Shown here in pieces: positions 25,446-34,730 of a stretch of DNA of 64,000 bases; position 1 is the first letter of the stretch; every line of letters starts with the position of its first letter. The notes beneath the pieces were generated by a model. It worked only from the letters and a program-made list of their open reading frames with translations, was not told where the DNA came from and did not search any database. The DNA lies in the NCBI RefSeq assembly GCF_028473745.1, contig NZ_CP101138.1, positions 46,083 to 110,082 on the forward strand. The letters are read 5' to 3'. Position numbers and translations under genes: made by a program. The stretch comes from Streptomyces sp. M92. Its GTDB lineage: Bacteria > Actinomycetota > Actinomycetes > Streptomycetales > Streptomycetaceae.

Positions 25446-27668
25446 TCATGCGGTTCGGTCATTGGACCCGGGACCGGGAAGGTCCTGGAAGGTCAGCGTG
25501 CCGTCGGCCACGCCGGCGGCTGCTGTGCTGGCCAGGTCGTCGAGGGCCGCGCACTGCTCCCGCAGGAGCGCCGCCCGGCCCTCGACCTCGGCCAGCAGGG
25601 CGTCGAAGCGCTCGGCCTCCTCCCGCCCCAGGTCCGGGACGAGGAGATCCTCGATGCCTCGGGAGGCCCGTACGGCCCCGCTGGTGCGCGCGTACTCGGC
25701 GGCTGCCGCCCGCAGCAGCGCGGCCAGCACCCGAGGGAAGACCGGGGGATCGGCGTCAGGCCGTACCCGCAGGACGCGGGCCGGGGCCGCGACCACGGAC
25801 AGGCCGGCCTCGTCGAGGTGCACGCCGAAGCGCGGGTTCGCGGTGACGACGAGGTCGCCGGGCTCGGTGAACTCGGCGTGGTCGTACGCGGTGAGCAGTA
25901 AACCGCGGTCGATGCGGCGGCCGCCCGGGCGCGCGATGCCCAGGATCTCCTCAGGGGTGAGCACCGTGTAGTGGCCCTCGGCCGTGATGTGCTCGGGGGC
26001 GATCCGGTGGCCGGGGCGGCGGCGCAGCCGGCGCTGCTCGATCAGCCGCCGGACAGTGGTGCGCTGGGGCGGCTGCTGGTCCTCGGGGCGCAACACGGCC
26101 TGGACGCGCAGCGCCGCGCGCAGATCGGCCCGGTGGCTCGCCGAGGAGTGCTCGTGGAGCTCGATCAGGCGCCGCTCCAGGCCGCTGATCCGAGCCGGCC
26201 GCTCGATGACACCGCGCGTGTAGCGGGACTCGTGCGGGCGGTGCTGCGGGGTGAAGGGGCTGCCCGGCCGGTCGTCGAGGTCCTTCGCGGGGACGATCAC
26301 GGCGTGGCGCGGCTCGTGCCTGCGGTCGCCGCGCCAGCCGGAGGCGCGCCAGATGGCGATGTCCTCAGCGAGCGCGTCGAGGACCGGCTCGGTCAGCGGG
26401 CGGGCGGAGAGATCGGCGAGGAGGACGAGACCTGTGCGCTCCTCCTGTGTCGTGCGGGACAGGACCCACACGGCGCTGCGGTAGCCGGGGCGGTAGGGGA
26501 GCACGCCCTCGGGGAGGCCGATCGCGGCCTTGAGCAGACCGGAGCTGAGGAAGGAACGGCGCAGGCGATCGGCGTCGTCGTGCCGGGGCAGGGGCCCCAC
26601 GAGGACGTCGGCGGGGCCGAGGACGACAGCCGTGGAGCCGGTGCCGAGATAGTCGGTGAGTGCCTGTATCCGGTCCAGTACCGTCACGGGGTCGCGGGCC
26701 TCTGCGGCCTCGTACGGCAGGACGCAGACCAGCAGGTGGGGGTCGCCCCATACGTCTACGGAGGCGGCCAGTTCCTCGCCCTCGGTGACGTCGAGCTGGA
26801 ACTCGTACACCCCGCGCACCAGCATTCGGCGGCGTACGAGCCGGACCCGGTCCGGGTCGGGATCGCAGGCGAGGTAGGTGTGGCCGGAACCCTCCGGTGC
26901 CAGGGTGTGCAGGGCAGCGAGTAGGTCGCCGGTGCGGGCGTACGGCGTGGCGAGGACGGATTCCTCGCTCAGGTCTTCCACCCCGGCCAGGGCGGCGAGC
27001 GCATGGACCACGGCCGGGGCGGGCTCGTCGGCGGCCGGGTCGTGGGAGCCAAGGCGTCTGCGGGCCTCCAGTACCCAGTCGAAGGCCTCGGCGGGGGTGT
27101 AGGCGGCCTCGGTCAGCTCGTCGGCCAGGGTGGCCAGGGCCGGGCCCCTGGTGTCCGCGGAGCTCGTGGACCCCGCAGAGCCCGTGGAGCCGCCGGTGTG
27201 GTCGTCCGGACCGCCGGGTACGGCGCGCAGCTCCGACAGCAGGAACTGGTCCTCCGGGTCCAGGTCGGCGGCGCGGGCCAGCAATCCGGCCCAGTCCTGG
27301 CCGGAGACGGGCGCGTCGAGCTGCTGGCGCAGGCAGATCAGCGCGGTCAGCGCCCCTACCAGGACGGGAGCCGGCAGGTCGGGCGTACGCCAGGCGGCGA
27401 GGGTGTACAGGGCCAGCTCCGCGCGAAGACGGCGGGCATCGGTGTTGCCGCGACCGGTCGACGTCAGCCAGTCGACGATCGCGCGGCCGTCGAACAGGGG
27501 CCGGTCGTCCACGTGGGCGACGGGCGCGGGAAAGTCCGGGTGTCGGCGGCTCCAGGTGGTGGGCACAGGCCGCCGCACCTGGGCGAGGGCGGCAATCTCG
27601 GCGTAAGTGATCCGCCAGGCCGGCGTCTCGGGCACGATGGGCGGTACGGCTTCGCGCGCGGTGGTCAC
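25446..27668 (-). CDS. Catalytically dead HsdM/HsdS-like protein with N-terminal HTH
   Basis: A 740-residue protein heading the hsd operon. Residues ~15-75 resemble an AlpA-like winged helix (TYAEIAALAQVRRPVPTTW and LFDGRAIVDWLTS). The middle keeps the layout of an N6-adenine methylase, but motif I reads ATPYARTGDLLAAL in place of DPACGSGG, and the NPPF position reads DPHLLVCVLPYEA, so SAM binding and catalysis are unlikely. From ~560 on it looks like an HsdS half: a target-recognition-like region ending in RGIEDLLVPDLGREEAERFDA and a helical tail. It may act as a regulator, adaptor or DNA-recognition factor for the neighbouring complex. Start codon GTG/ATG region at 27668 is within 50 bp of an AT-richer leader. 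Confidence 0.75.
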   Translation of the reverse strand: MTTAREAVPPIVPETPAWRITYAEIAALAQVRRPVPTTWSRRHPDFPAPVAHVDDRPLFDGRAIVDWLTSTGRGNTDARRLRAELALYTLAAWRTPDLPAPVLVGALTALICLRQQLDAPVSGQDWAGLLARAADLDPEDQFLLSELRAVPGGPDDHTGGSTGSAGSTSSADTRGPALATLADELTEAAYTPAEAFDWVLEARRRLGSHDPAADEPAPAVVHALAALAGVEDLSEESVLATPYARTGDLLAALHTLAPEGSGHTYLACDPDPDRVRLVRRRMLVRGVYEFQLDVTEGEELAASVDVWGDPHLLVCVLPYEAAEARDPVTVLDRIQALTDYLGTGSTAVVLGPADVLVGPLPRHDDADRLRRSFLSSGLLKAAIGLPEGVLPYRPGYRSAVWVLSRTTQEERTGLVLLADLSARPLTEPVLDALAEDIAIWRASGWRGDRRHEPRHAVIVPAKDLDDRPGSPFTPQHRPHESRYTRGVIERPARISGLERRLIELHEHSSASHRADLRAALRVQAVLRPEDQQPPQRTTVRRLIEQRRLRRRPGHRIAPEHITAEGHYTVLTPEEILGIARPGGRRIDRGLLLTAYDHAEFTEPGDLVVTANPRFGVHLDEAGLSVVAAPARVLRVRPDADPPVFPRVLAALLRAAAAEYARTSGAVRASRGIEDLLVPDLGREEAERFDALLAEVEGRAALLREQCAALDDLASTAAAGVADGTLTFQDLPGPGSNDRTA

Positions 27669-27789
27669 TCGGCCCCGTCCCCCCTCTGTGTCGGACCTGT
27701 TCCTCGTAGCCGCTCCCGGGTGGATCGCCCGGTCTTACTACGGCAGGCAGAACATTACAGCGAGGGGGACATTGAGCTCTCGATCGGCC

Positions 27790-27807
27790 TGATAACCGGG
27801 GTTACCA
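27790..27807 (-). promoter_or_regulatory. 18-bp dyad operator upstream of the hsd operon
   Basis: Read on the minus strand the sequence is TGGTAACCCCGGTTATCA: two 8-bp arms (TGGTAACC / GGTTATCA) around CC, with one asymmetry. It lies 122-139 bp upstream of the first gene of the hsd operon. The same dyad with one change occurs at 35584-35601 in the same orientation to its own downstream operon. No other full copy was noticed in the window. Confidence 0.6.
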
Positions 27808-27889
27808 GATAGTTCGAGAGTCTCCGAATCGGATCAGGTGCACCGTTGGTGTCCGCTCACCGCACCACGTTCCGTACGGAGGTCCCACC

Positions 27890-28597
27890 ATGGCCGACAC
27901 GCCCTCGTTCCCGCCCGCTCCCCAGCAGCCCGGAGGCGCCGACCCGAACGCGCGTCCGGGCTCCGGTCAGGGCCCTGGTCCGCACACCGGGCCCGTGCCC
28001 GGCTGGGCCGGCGGCCCGCACCCGATGCCCACGGCGGCCGGGCAGCCGCCCGCGTTCACGCCGCCGTCTGCCCAGGGCATGCCCACCGGGGGCAGGCCCT
28101 CGCGCCGCAAGGCGTGTCTCACTCACGGGGCGACGGCAGTCGTCGCGCTGATCTTCGGTGCCGCGATAGGCGGCAGCGGAGAGGCCGACGGCACCGCGGA
28201 GGCCTCGGGGCCCGTCCCGGCCGTCACCGTCACCGAGACCGCACCCGCCGGGAAGGGCGCGGACGCGCCGGAGCCGGCGGTCACCGTCACCGAGACGGTC
28301 AAGGAGACGGTCACCGCCAAGCCGAAGCCGACGAAGAAGCCCGGCCCGCCGGCCAGCTTCGACGGGGACGGCCAGTACCTGGTGGGCGAGGACATCCAGG
28401 CCGGCACGTACAAGACCGCCGGGCCCCAGGACGACAGCATCATCCCCAACTGCTACTGGGCCCGGCTCAAGGACGCCTCCGGAGAGTTCGACGCGATCAT
28501 CGCCAACGACAACCTCAAGGGCCAGGGCCGCGTGACCCTCAACAAGGGCGAGTACTTCCAGACCAACGGCTGTCAGAAATGGGAGAAGGCCGGCTGA
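27890..28597 (+). CDS. Membrane-anchored protein with Pro-rich N-terminus
   Basis: A 235-residue protein: residues 1-75 are Pro/Gly-rich and disordered, ~80-95 is a weak membrane span (ATAVVALIFGAAIGG), then a Thr/Val/Glu linker with repeated VTVTET units, and a C-terminal extracellular domain (DGQYLVGEDIQAGTYKTAGP ... YFQTNGCQKW) that I recognise from many Streptomyces secreted hypotheticals, function unknown. The ATG at 27890 has GGAGG 7 bp upstream. It is divergent from the hsd operon. Confidence 0.75.
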   Translation: MADTPSFPPAPQQPGGADPNARPGSGQGPGPHTGPVPGWAGGPHPMPTAAGQPPAFTPPSAQGMPTGGRPSRRKACLTHGATAVVALIFGAAIGGSGEADGTAEASGPVPAVTVTETAPAGKGADAPEPAVTVTETVKETVTAKPKPTKKPGPPASFDGDGQYLVGEDIQAGTYKTAGPQDDSIIPNCYWARLKDASGEFDAIIANDNLKGQGRVTLNKGEYFQTNGCQKWEKAG

Positions 28598-28689
28598 CAC
28601 CTCCGCGCGTCCCCGGCTCTCCGCCCCGCTCACGGAACGCGCGGCCCGCCCCGCACGCTCGGCATCGACGTCGGCGTGGGCCTGCACGA

Positions 28690-28980
28690 GGGGCGTCCTG
28701 CTCCAGCACCGGCGGCTACTCCGGCATCCGCCTCGGCACCCAGGTCAACGTCACCGGCGCCGACGGATCCCTGGTCGCCACCGGCTTCCTCTCGACCGGC
28801 GAGAAGACCGGGACCGGCTGCACTCCTTCACGGTCGACGGCTCCCGCCGCCCCGAAGCTCCACACCGTCGAGGTGTCCCACCGCGGCGGTCTCACCCAGA
28901 CCGAGGACGAACTGCGCGCCGACGGGCGCGAGTTCACGCTCGGCGACTGCCACGGACTCGGCCGCGGCACCGAGGAACTC
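28690..28980 (+). pseudogene. Remnant of a secreted lipoprotein-like gene
   Basis: A stretch with no start reads STGGYSGIRLGTQVNVTGAD and, after an apparent frame disturbance near 28825, HTVEVSHRGGLTQTEDEL and REFTLGD. These are pieces of a small lipoprotein domain common in Streptomyces. The signal peptide is missing and the middle is scrambled, so it is not functional. It sits directly after the membrane protein gene at 27890, which often carries a similar outer domain. Confidence 0.5.
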
Positions 28981-29031
28981 GCACATGACCGAGCGCCACC
29001 CACTCTTACCCCCGTTCGAAAGGGCTGTGCC

Positions 29032-30717
29032 ATGAGCAGCACGCGGCAGCGCAAGCACACCACCCGGAAGTCGACGCTCCACCGTCTCAAGGTGCCCCAG
29101 GGAGAGGTAGCCGACCTTCGGGGTCTGGTCCGAAACCGCTATCTCGAGAGCCCCGACCACACGGTGCGGGACTTCACTGCGGAGGGCATCGAAGGCGTGC
29201 TGGTCACCGGGGGAGTACCCCGCGAGCGGGCCGACTGGTGCACTGCGGTCGAAGCCATCACCGGCCTCGAGGTCAGCGAACGCAGCCACTCCGCCGCCGG
29301 TCTCATCCTGATGCGGACCGAGCGCGGCTTCTACGCCCTCAGCTACGGCGTGGGCCATCACATGCTCGACCCCTCCCACCGCGACGACGACTTCGGACTG
29401 GAGTTCGCCACGCGCAGCCTCGACGAGGACGGCGTCATCAAGGTCCGCAACCAGATCATGGACGGTCGGGGGCGGGTCGACGAGTATTCGGTCGCCCGTG
29501 GTGAGCGCATCGACGGCTTCGGACTCGACCGGATCGGCGCCATCGTCAGGCGCCTGTGCGGCACCGTCAGCGGCATCCCCCTGACGTCCGTACGGGACGG
29601 GAAGGCCCACCAGGTCAGGGTGGAATGCGCGGCGTCGACGATCAAGCTGCCGCTGGCGACCCGCCCCGAGGACTTCCTCAGCGATCTGCGGGCGATCGAG
29701 GAGATCTGCGCACGTCCCGAATCCCTTCCCGAACTGCGGTTCGTCGACCGTGTCCGCACCCTCGCCCCTTCCGGCCACAAGGCGGAGGAGGCGACGGGCG
29801 CCCTGGAGAGGCTGCTTGCGGACCCGGACAGTCCGCGCCTCGCCCTCAGCGTGCCGGAATCCTGTCTGGAGGCGTTCGGCTCCGCCCAGGCGTTCCGGCT
29901 CACCAGACCGAACCACGGCCGCCAGGAGGTGACCGACCTCAACCTGGCCGCCCTGCTGAGGTTCGTCGGGGACGAAGACGCGGGCGACCGGTTGAAGGCG
30001 CTCGGAGAGGTACGCGTCACGCTGTACGCCGACGACGACTGCCGGACTCCCGCGAGCTCCTCCACCAAGGGCTCCGAGTGGCTCATCGCCGACGTTCCGG
30101 TCGGGGCCCACCGCTACTTCTACGGGCAGGGGAAGTGGTACGAGGTCGGCGCCGAGTTCCTGGAGACGCTGGAGGAGGAGCTGCGGGAGCTGTTCGCGCG
30201 GAGGGGGACGGTGACCCTGCCGGCGTGGCCGAAGGGCGCACGCGACTCGAAGGGACGGGATTCCCACGACGAGGCCTGGTACAACGAAGAGGTCGCCAAG
30301 CAGCCGGGCTACACGCTGTTCGACAAGAAGACCGTCGTCACCGACAGGTTCAACGGCGGCGGCCTGGAGATCTGTGACGTTCTCGGGCCCCGGGGCGAGC
30401 TGATCTGTGTGAAGAAGGCGTCGCAGACTGCGTCCCTCAACCACCTCTTCGCCCAGGGGGTGGTCGCCGTCGAGACGCTCCGTACCGACCTTGAGGTGCG
30501 TGAGAAGTTTCGCGCGCAGGTGGCCGCCCGAGCCGGAGGCCACAGCGTCCCGGAGGATCTCGGTGGCCTCCGCGTGGTGTTCGGCATCCTCCTCAAGGAG
30601 GGGCGGGACATCACCGTCGACTCCCTCTTCGCCTTTGCCCAGGTGTCGCTCCTGAACGCGGCCCGGCGGCTGCGCGCCATGCAGGCCGAGGTGGAAGTGA
30701 TCCCCATCCTTCGCTGA
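29032..30717 (+). CDS. DUF6119 / TIGR04141-type sporadically distributed protein
   Basis: A 561-residue soluble protein resembling the sporadically distributed TIGR04141 (DUF6119) family. Recognisable parts are the N-terminal LHRLKVP segment, the RGFYALSYGVGHHMLDPS block (~residue 100-120), FGLEFATRSLD, and near the C-terminus GLEICDVLGPRGELICVKKA with SLNHLFAQG. The biochemical role is not established as far as I know; its patchy distribution and frequent presence in accessory regions suggest conflict or defence. ATG 29032 follows AGGG by about 10 bp. An open frame runs further upstream but is Arg/Pro-rich and not credible as protein. Confidence 0.72.
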   Translation: MSSTRQRKHTTRKSTLHRLKVPQGEVADLRGLVRNRYLESPDHTVRDFTAEGIEGVLVTGGVPRERADWCTAVEAITGLEVSERSHSAAGLILMRTERGFYALSYGVGHHMLDPSHRDDDFGLEFATRSLDEDGVIKVRNQIMDGRGRVDEYSVARGERIDGFGLDRIGAIVRRLCGTVSGIPLTSVRDGKAHQVRVECAASTIKLPLATRPEDFLSDLRAIEEICARPESLPELRFVDRVRTLAPSGHKAEEATGALERLLADPDSPRLALSVPESCLEAFGSAQAFRLTRPNHGRQEVTDLNLAALLRFVGDEDAGDRLKALGEVRVTLYADDDCRTPASSSTKGSEWLIADVPVGAHRYFYGQGKWYEVGAEFLETLEEELRELFARRGTVTLPAWPKGARDSKGRDSHDEAWYNEEVAKQPGYTLFDKKTVVTDRFNGGGLEICDVLGPRGELICVKKASQTASLNHLFAQGVVAVETLRTDLEVREKFRAQVAARAGGHSVPEDLGGLRVVFGILLKEGRDITVDSLFAFAQVSLLNAARRLRAMQAEVEVIPILR

Positions 30718-30905
30718 TCACGGGAGGGCATGTCGCGGGCCAGGGCCGTATGTGGGCGACGCCTGCAGGCTTCGCGGACCGGGCTCGGCATCCGGCCGGG
30801 TGCCAGCACGATACCTGCACGTTGGCCTAGCTCCAGTTTGTCCGCTGTGCCCGTTGCCCCTGCGGCAAACGGCTCGTTGGGTCCTACGAGCGGGGGAGCG
30901 GTTCG

Positions 30906-31081
30906 GTGAAGGGGCGGGCAGCCGGGATGGCGCGGAAGCTGGGCCTGAACGAGGTTGTCGATCACTTCACGCTCAGCAGCAGGGACATCGGCTGGCTGTG
31001 CAACAAGACCGGCGCTGCCCGGCTCGGCTTCACAGTGCAGATGAAATTTCCGCTCTGGCGCGGCTTCGGAAATCAGCCAGC
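30906..31081 (+). pseudogene. Tn3-family transposase N-terminal (DUF4158) scrap
   Basis: Reads LNEVVDHFTLSSRDIGWLC, then NKTGAARLGFTVQMKFPLW, matching the start of the DUF4158 domain of Tn3-family transposases. The match ends after ~60 residues and runs into the ribosome site of the I36-type gene. No terminal repeat or resolvase is attached. Confidence 0.6.
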
Positions 31082-31095
31082 AGGAAGGGAAAACC

Positions 31096-31500
31096 GTGAT
31101 CAACATGTACAAGCGCCTGGCACAGGCGTTCGTTTCCGGAGGTGGGGCCCTCGTCCTCCTCGCCGGTGGCATGGCGGTGGCCCCTGCCGCATCTGCTGTG
31201 TCCACTGAGTGCCCGCGCTCGGCTGCGCACCCGGTGGAGGACCCTGCTCTCTGCCTCTTCGACAAAAAGGGGTTCGAAGGAAGGATGCTGAAGTTCCGCG
31301 AATACGGGTGTCAGAACCTGGGCTCGACATGGGGATTCGACAACAGGGCAGAGTCGTACATCAACAACACCTACCACCGTGCTGTGCTCTACCACGGGGC
31401 CAGGTGCACTGGGACTTCCATCACTGCTGGCGCACGATCAGCAAGCAGCGATCTCGGTAACGCCAGCAACAAGATCTCATCGATCCGCATCTTTCGCTGA
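31096..31500 (+). CDS. Secreted peptidase inhibitor I36-type / crystallin-like protein
   Basis: A 134-residue secreted protein. A signal peptide (residues ~1-34, VSGGGALVLLAGGMAVAPAASA with an AxA cleavage site) is followed by a small Cys-containing beta domain (CPRSA, ALCLFDKKGFEGRML, GSTWGFDNRAESYINNT) of the metalloproteinase-inhibitor/gamma-crystallin type grouped as family I36. Four Cys probably form two disulfides. GTG 31096 follows AGGAAGGG; a second in-frame ATG lies four codons later. Inhibitor function is inferred from family only. Confidence 0.8.
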   Translation: MINMYKRLAQAFVSGGGALVLLAGGMAVAPAASAVSTECPRSAAHPVEDPALCLFDKKGFEGRMLKFREYGCQNLGSTWGFDNRAESYINNTYHRAVLYHGARCTGTSITAGARSASSDLGNASNKISSIRIFR

Positions 31501-31639
31501 CTGTCGACCGCTGCCCTGTTGCCGACGAGAGTGGCGTGCGTAGGAGCGCGCGGACCTGCTGTCTCGTTTCCGTTCCTCCGCACGTCACGGGCGGCAGATT
31601 CATGCCATCATCCGCCCACATTCACTCCGGGGGGACAGG

Positions 31640-32557
31640 GTGTCGATTCAGGTGCGGACCCGTCGCAGGCGGCTTCTGCTCGGGGGTGCCACAGCGGTCG
31701 CGGCCGTCGGCGGGATGACCGGGGACCTGATCTTCAGTGAGTTGAAGGGCAAGTGGGCGCTCGGTGCCTTCGGGGGCGCCGCCATGGTCGTGGCCGGCCT
31801 GACAGCGTTCCTGTACCGCCACTCGGCGGACGACCTCGCCGTGTCGGTACGGGCCGGACTGGAAGAGCGCCACCAGCTCCCCCCGGAACAGTTGCTGGTG
31901 GGGAGGGAGACGCTCAGCAGCAGCCTCGTCGAACGGCTCCGGGACGTGCCGGCCCCGACGAGCGGCACACTCCCCGCGGACCCGTCCGCCGGGCAGTGTG
32001 CCGTGACCGTCGTCCACGGCGCGGCCGGTACTGGGAAGACGGCACTCGCCCTGCACGCGGCGCACCGCGTCAAGGAGCACTATCCCGACGGTCAGCTGTA
32101 CGTCGACCTCAGAGGCGGCACCGCCACGCCACGTGACAGTGGGGAGGTGCTGGAGGTGTTCCTCCGGAATCTGGGGACAGCGCAGGAGGACATCCCACGC
32201 AACGTCGACGACCGCTCCACCCGCTTCCGCAGCCTCACGAACGCCATGCGCCTGCTGATCGTGCTCGACAACGCACACAGCACGGAACAGATCCAGCCGC
32301 TTCTGCCCGTGGGGGCCGGCTGCTCGGTCCTCGTGACGAGCAGAAGGAACCTGTCGGCAGGGAACATCACCAGGCGCCACCCGCTGAAGGTGGAACTCCC
32401 CGCGGAGGACCAGGCGTTGGCCATCCTCAGCGCCATGCGGGCCGAGAGCGCGTCGCCGCGGAACCCGGCGCGGCCCTGGACATCGTTAAGTTCTGTGACA
32501 GGCTTCCGCTGGCCCTGCGCATCGTCGGCGGGAAGATCCACGCACGAGAGGACCTGA
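31640..32557 (+). CDS. STAND (NB-ARC) NTPase, 5' half of a frameshifted gene
   Basis: The first half of a split STAND ATPase. Two membrane spans (LLLGGATAVAAVGGMTGDLIF and ALGAFGGAAMVVAGLTAFLY, ~residues 11-60) precede an NB-ARC domain with Walker A VHGAAGTGKTA (~130) and Walker B RLLIVLDNAHS (~210). The frame breaks near 32446: the expected continuation (AAEPGAALDIVKFC) is found two bases over, and an AG dinucleotide appears duplicated (GAGAG). The last ~35 residues here are out-of-frame. GTG 31640 follows GGGGGGACAGG. The second half is at 32569. Confidence 0.75.
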   Translation: MSIQVRTRRRRLLLGGATAVAAVGGMTGDLIFSELKGKWALGAFGGAAMVVAGLTAFLYRHSADDLAVSVRAGLEERHQLPPEQLLVGRETLSSSLVERLRDVPAPTSGTLPADPSAGQCAVTVVHGAAGTGKTALALHAAHRVKEHYPDGQLYVDLRGGTATPRDSGEVLEVFLRNLGTAQEDIPRNVDDRSTRFRSLTNAMRLLIVLDNAHSTEQIQPLLPVGAGCSVLVTSRRNLSAGNITRRHPLKVELPAEDQALAILSAMRAESASPRNPARPWTSLSSVTGFRWPCASSAGRSTHERT

Positions 32558-32568
32558 CGCTCCGGCAG

Positions 32569-34332
32569 ATGCGAGCGAGGCTCGCGAACGAACAGGCGCG
32601 GCTGCACGAGCTGGTCCACGAGAACGACAGCCTCCAGACATGTCTCTCCCTCATCTACCGGGAACTGCCGGAGAGCGCACGGCAGGCGTTCGGGCTGATG
32701 TCCTCCCTGCCCGTGGGTACGCTGACCGACTGGCATGTCGGGGGAATCCTGCCGACATCGGCCATGGCGGGCGGGGTGTGTGACGAGCTCGTGGGCGTAG
32801 GCCTGATGGAGGCCCACCGGCACGACGACGCAGAGCCCTCCTACACCCTCCACGACCTGGTGCGCGTCTTCGCCCGGGAGCAGTACGCAGACTTGCCCCC
32901 GGACGAGCGCCGCAACGCCGAGCAGCGTCTGGTCACCGCCTACCGGGAAGCCGTCGTCTACCTGGCGGCAGCCCGGGCTCCCGAGCTCGACGCCGAAGCT
33001 GCCGGCGAGCGGCCGGGAGACCTGGATCGCGAGACGGCCGGCTCCTGGATGGCGCAGGAGAGCGAACGCATCCGGTGGGCGATCACCCGCGCCCGCCGCC
33101 TCGGCATGGAGCCCCAGGGAGCGGAGATCGCCGAGGCCCTGACCTACTTCCTCGACGACGTGAACCTGTCCCCGGACTCCGCCCGATACCTCTTCGACGA
33201 GAGGTCCGAGCAGCGCACCCGGGTGATCCGGAGCCTGCGTCGTGGCCGCGCCGAGGTCGCCCTGGGAAACAATCTGCCGGACGCCGCCCTGGAACTCTTC
33301 CTCCCGGGCGGATCCCCCGATCCAGCCGTCACGCCGACGGCACGGGACCGGACGGTCATCGCGCGTGCCTACGCGGCCAAGAGCGACTACCCGGCAGCCT
33401 TGGACCACATGAACACGGCTGTCGGGGAACTGCGCACGGAGAACGACCTGTGGCATGTCCAGATCTCCCTGGAGAAGCTCGGCGAGTTCCAGCGGTGGCG
33501 CGGGCAACCCGAGGAGGCGGAGGAGAGCCAGCGGGAGGCGCTGCGGCTGGCCGAGGGGTTCGGGGACAGGCGGGCACAGGCGAGGCTTCGGCGCACCCTG
33601 GCCGAGACGCTCGGATACCTGCGCAGGCCCGAGGAAGCCGCCCCGCTCCTGGAGCAAGCGATCCGTGACTTCGGCGTCCTGAACGACAGGGTCTGGGAAG
33701 CGCGGAGCCAGTACGCGCTGGGCAAGATCTACCGGCTGCTCGCCCGCCGCCAGGACGCGCTGGAGGCCTACGACAAGGCCGAGGACATCCTGGGCCCGAT
33801 GGGCGAGCGGCAGTGGCTCGGCCGCATCGACAATGCGCGCATCCGTGTGTACGTCGGCATGGGACGGTTCGACGACGCCTGGGCATCGGCACGGGCTGCC
33901 CTTGGCCTGTTCCGGGAGCTCGGGGACGACATGTGGTACGCCCACACCCAGCGAGACATTGGTCTGCTCCACGTGAAGCAGGGCCGCCCGGACGAGGCGC
34001 TGGCGCCCCTCACCGAGGCGATCGAGGTGACCCGGCGGGCCGGCGACGCGTACGCGGAGGCCATGGCCAGACACCTGCGAGGTGTCGCCCACCGCGAACT
34101 GGGTCAGCTGGACGAAGCACGCAGCGACCTGGAGGCAGCACTGGCCATCTACCGGGGTGGGGCGTACGAGTGGAACCAGGCGGTGGTCCTGCACGACCTC
34201 ATCCCGGTGCTGCGCGCCGAGGGTGCGTCCGATGAGGCCGACCGCATGGAGTCCTCAGCGATCTCGACCAACCCGGCCTTCGTGCGGATGCCCGGGCGGG
34301 ACGGTGCCCAGGCGATCCCGGATGAGGAATGA
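32569..34332 (+). CDS. STAND NTPase, 3' half: winged helix and TPR sensor
   Basis: Continuation of the gene begun at 31640; its true frame is open from about 32460, and the ATG at 32569 is only the first internal Met. It contains the end of NB-ARC (LPLALRIVGGKIHAR, just upstream), the winged-helix part (ESARQAFGLMSSLPVG, YTLHDLVRVFAREQY), then ~10 TPR-like helices (RTLAETLGYLRRPEEAAPLL, YDKAEDILG, RDIGLLHVKQGRPDEALAPL). Joined, the protein would be ~895 aa: membrane anchor, NTPase, TPR sensor. As sequenced, the two halves cannot make one polypeptide without frameshifting. Confidence 0.72.
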   Translation: MRARLANEQARLHELVHENDSLQTCLSLIYRELPESARQAFGLMSSLPVGTLTDWHVGGILPTSAMAGGVCDELVGVGLMEAHRHDDAEPSYTLHDLVRVFAREQYADLPPDERRNAEQRLVTAYREAVVYLAAARAPELDAEAAGERPGDLDRETAGSWMAQESERIRWAITRARRLGMEPQGAEIAEALTYFLDDVNLSPDSARYLFDERSEQRTRVIRSLRRGRAEVALGNNLPDAALELFLPGGSPDPAVTPTARDRTVIARAYAAKSDYPAALDHMNTAVGELRTENDLWHVQISLEKLGEFQRWRGQPEEAEESQREALRLAEGFGDRRAQARLRRTLAETLGYLRRPEEAAPLLEQAIRDFGVLNDRVWEARSQYALGKIYRLLARRQDALEAYDKAEDILGPMGERQWLGRIDNARIRVYVGMGRFDDAWASARAALGLFRELGDDMWYAHTQRDIGLLHVKQGRPDEALAPLTEAIEVTRRAGDAYAEAMARHLRGVAHRELGQLDEARSDLEAALAIYRGGAYEWNQAVVLHDLIPVLRAEGASDEADRMESSAISTNPAFVRMPGRDGAQAIPDEE

Positions 34333-34583
34333 CAGCCGGCGACCACGATCACCTGCAGCTACCTGTTGCTCGTTGGCCGTCCGTTGACGGCACTCACGTA
34401 CGCCGTGACCGCTCCTAGTAGGCCCCGGAGTCCTGGCCCAGACACCAGGGAGCAAGTAACCCGCCGGTAGCTTCAAGTCGGTCACTTCCGCCGTTTCCCG
34501 GTGCTGGGGGCCTCGTGGAGCCGACTGGGTGAATGCCTGGATGGTCGATGGCAAAGGGGCGGGGTGTGCGGCAGGGGTGTGAT

Positions 34584-34730
34584 CGCCGGAAGACGTGGTG
34601 GCGTGCTGGACGCTGGTGGACGGCGACTGGGACTTGGTGGCCGACAAGTCGGGCCCGACCCGGCTCGGCTTCTGCCCGATGCTCAAGTTCTTCGAGATCG
34701 TGGCGGACGCGAAGCGGGGGGAGCGCGAAG
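34584..34730 (+). pseudogene. Second Tn3 transposase N-terminal (DUF4158) scrap
   Basis: Reads VVACWTLVDGDWDLVADKSG then TRLGFCPMLKFFEI, closely matching the DUF4158 start of a Tn3-family transposase of a different subfamily from the scrap at 30906. It decays into Arg/Gly-rich sequence after about 50 residues. No inverted repeat was found. Confidence 0.68.

Noticed and set aside
27838..30717. A single 959-codon open frame covering both the DUF6119-type gene and 1.2 kb upstream.
   Set aside because: The upstream part is Arg/Pro-rich with the codon bias of a shadow of the gene at 27890; the real start is the ATG at 29032 with its own ribosome site.
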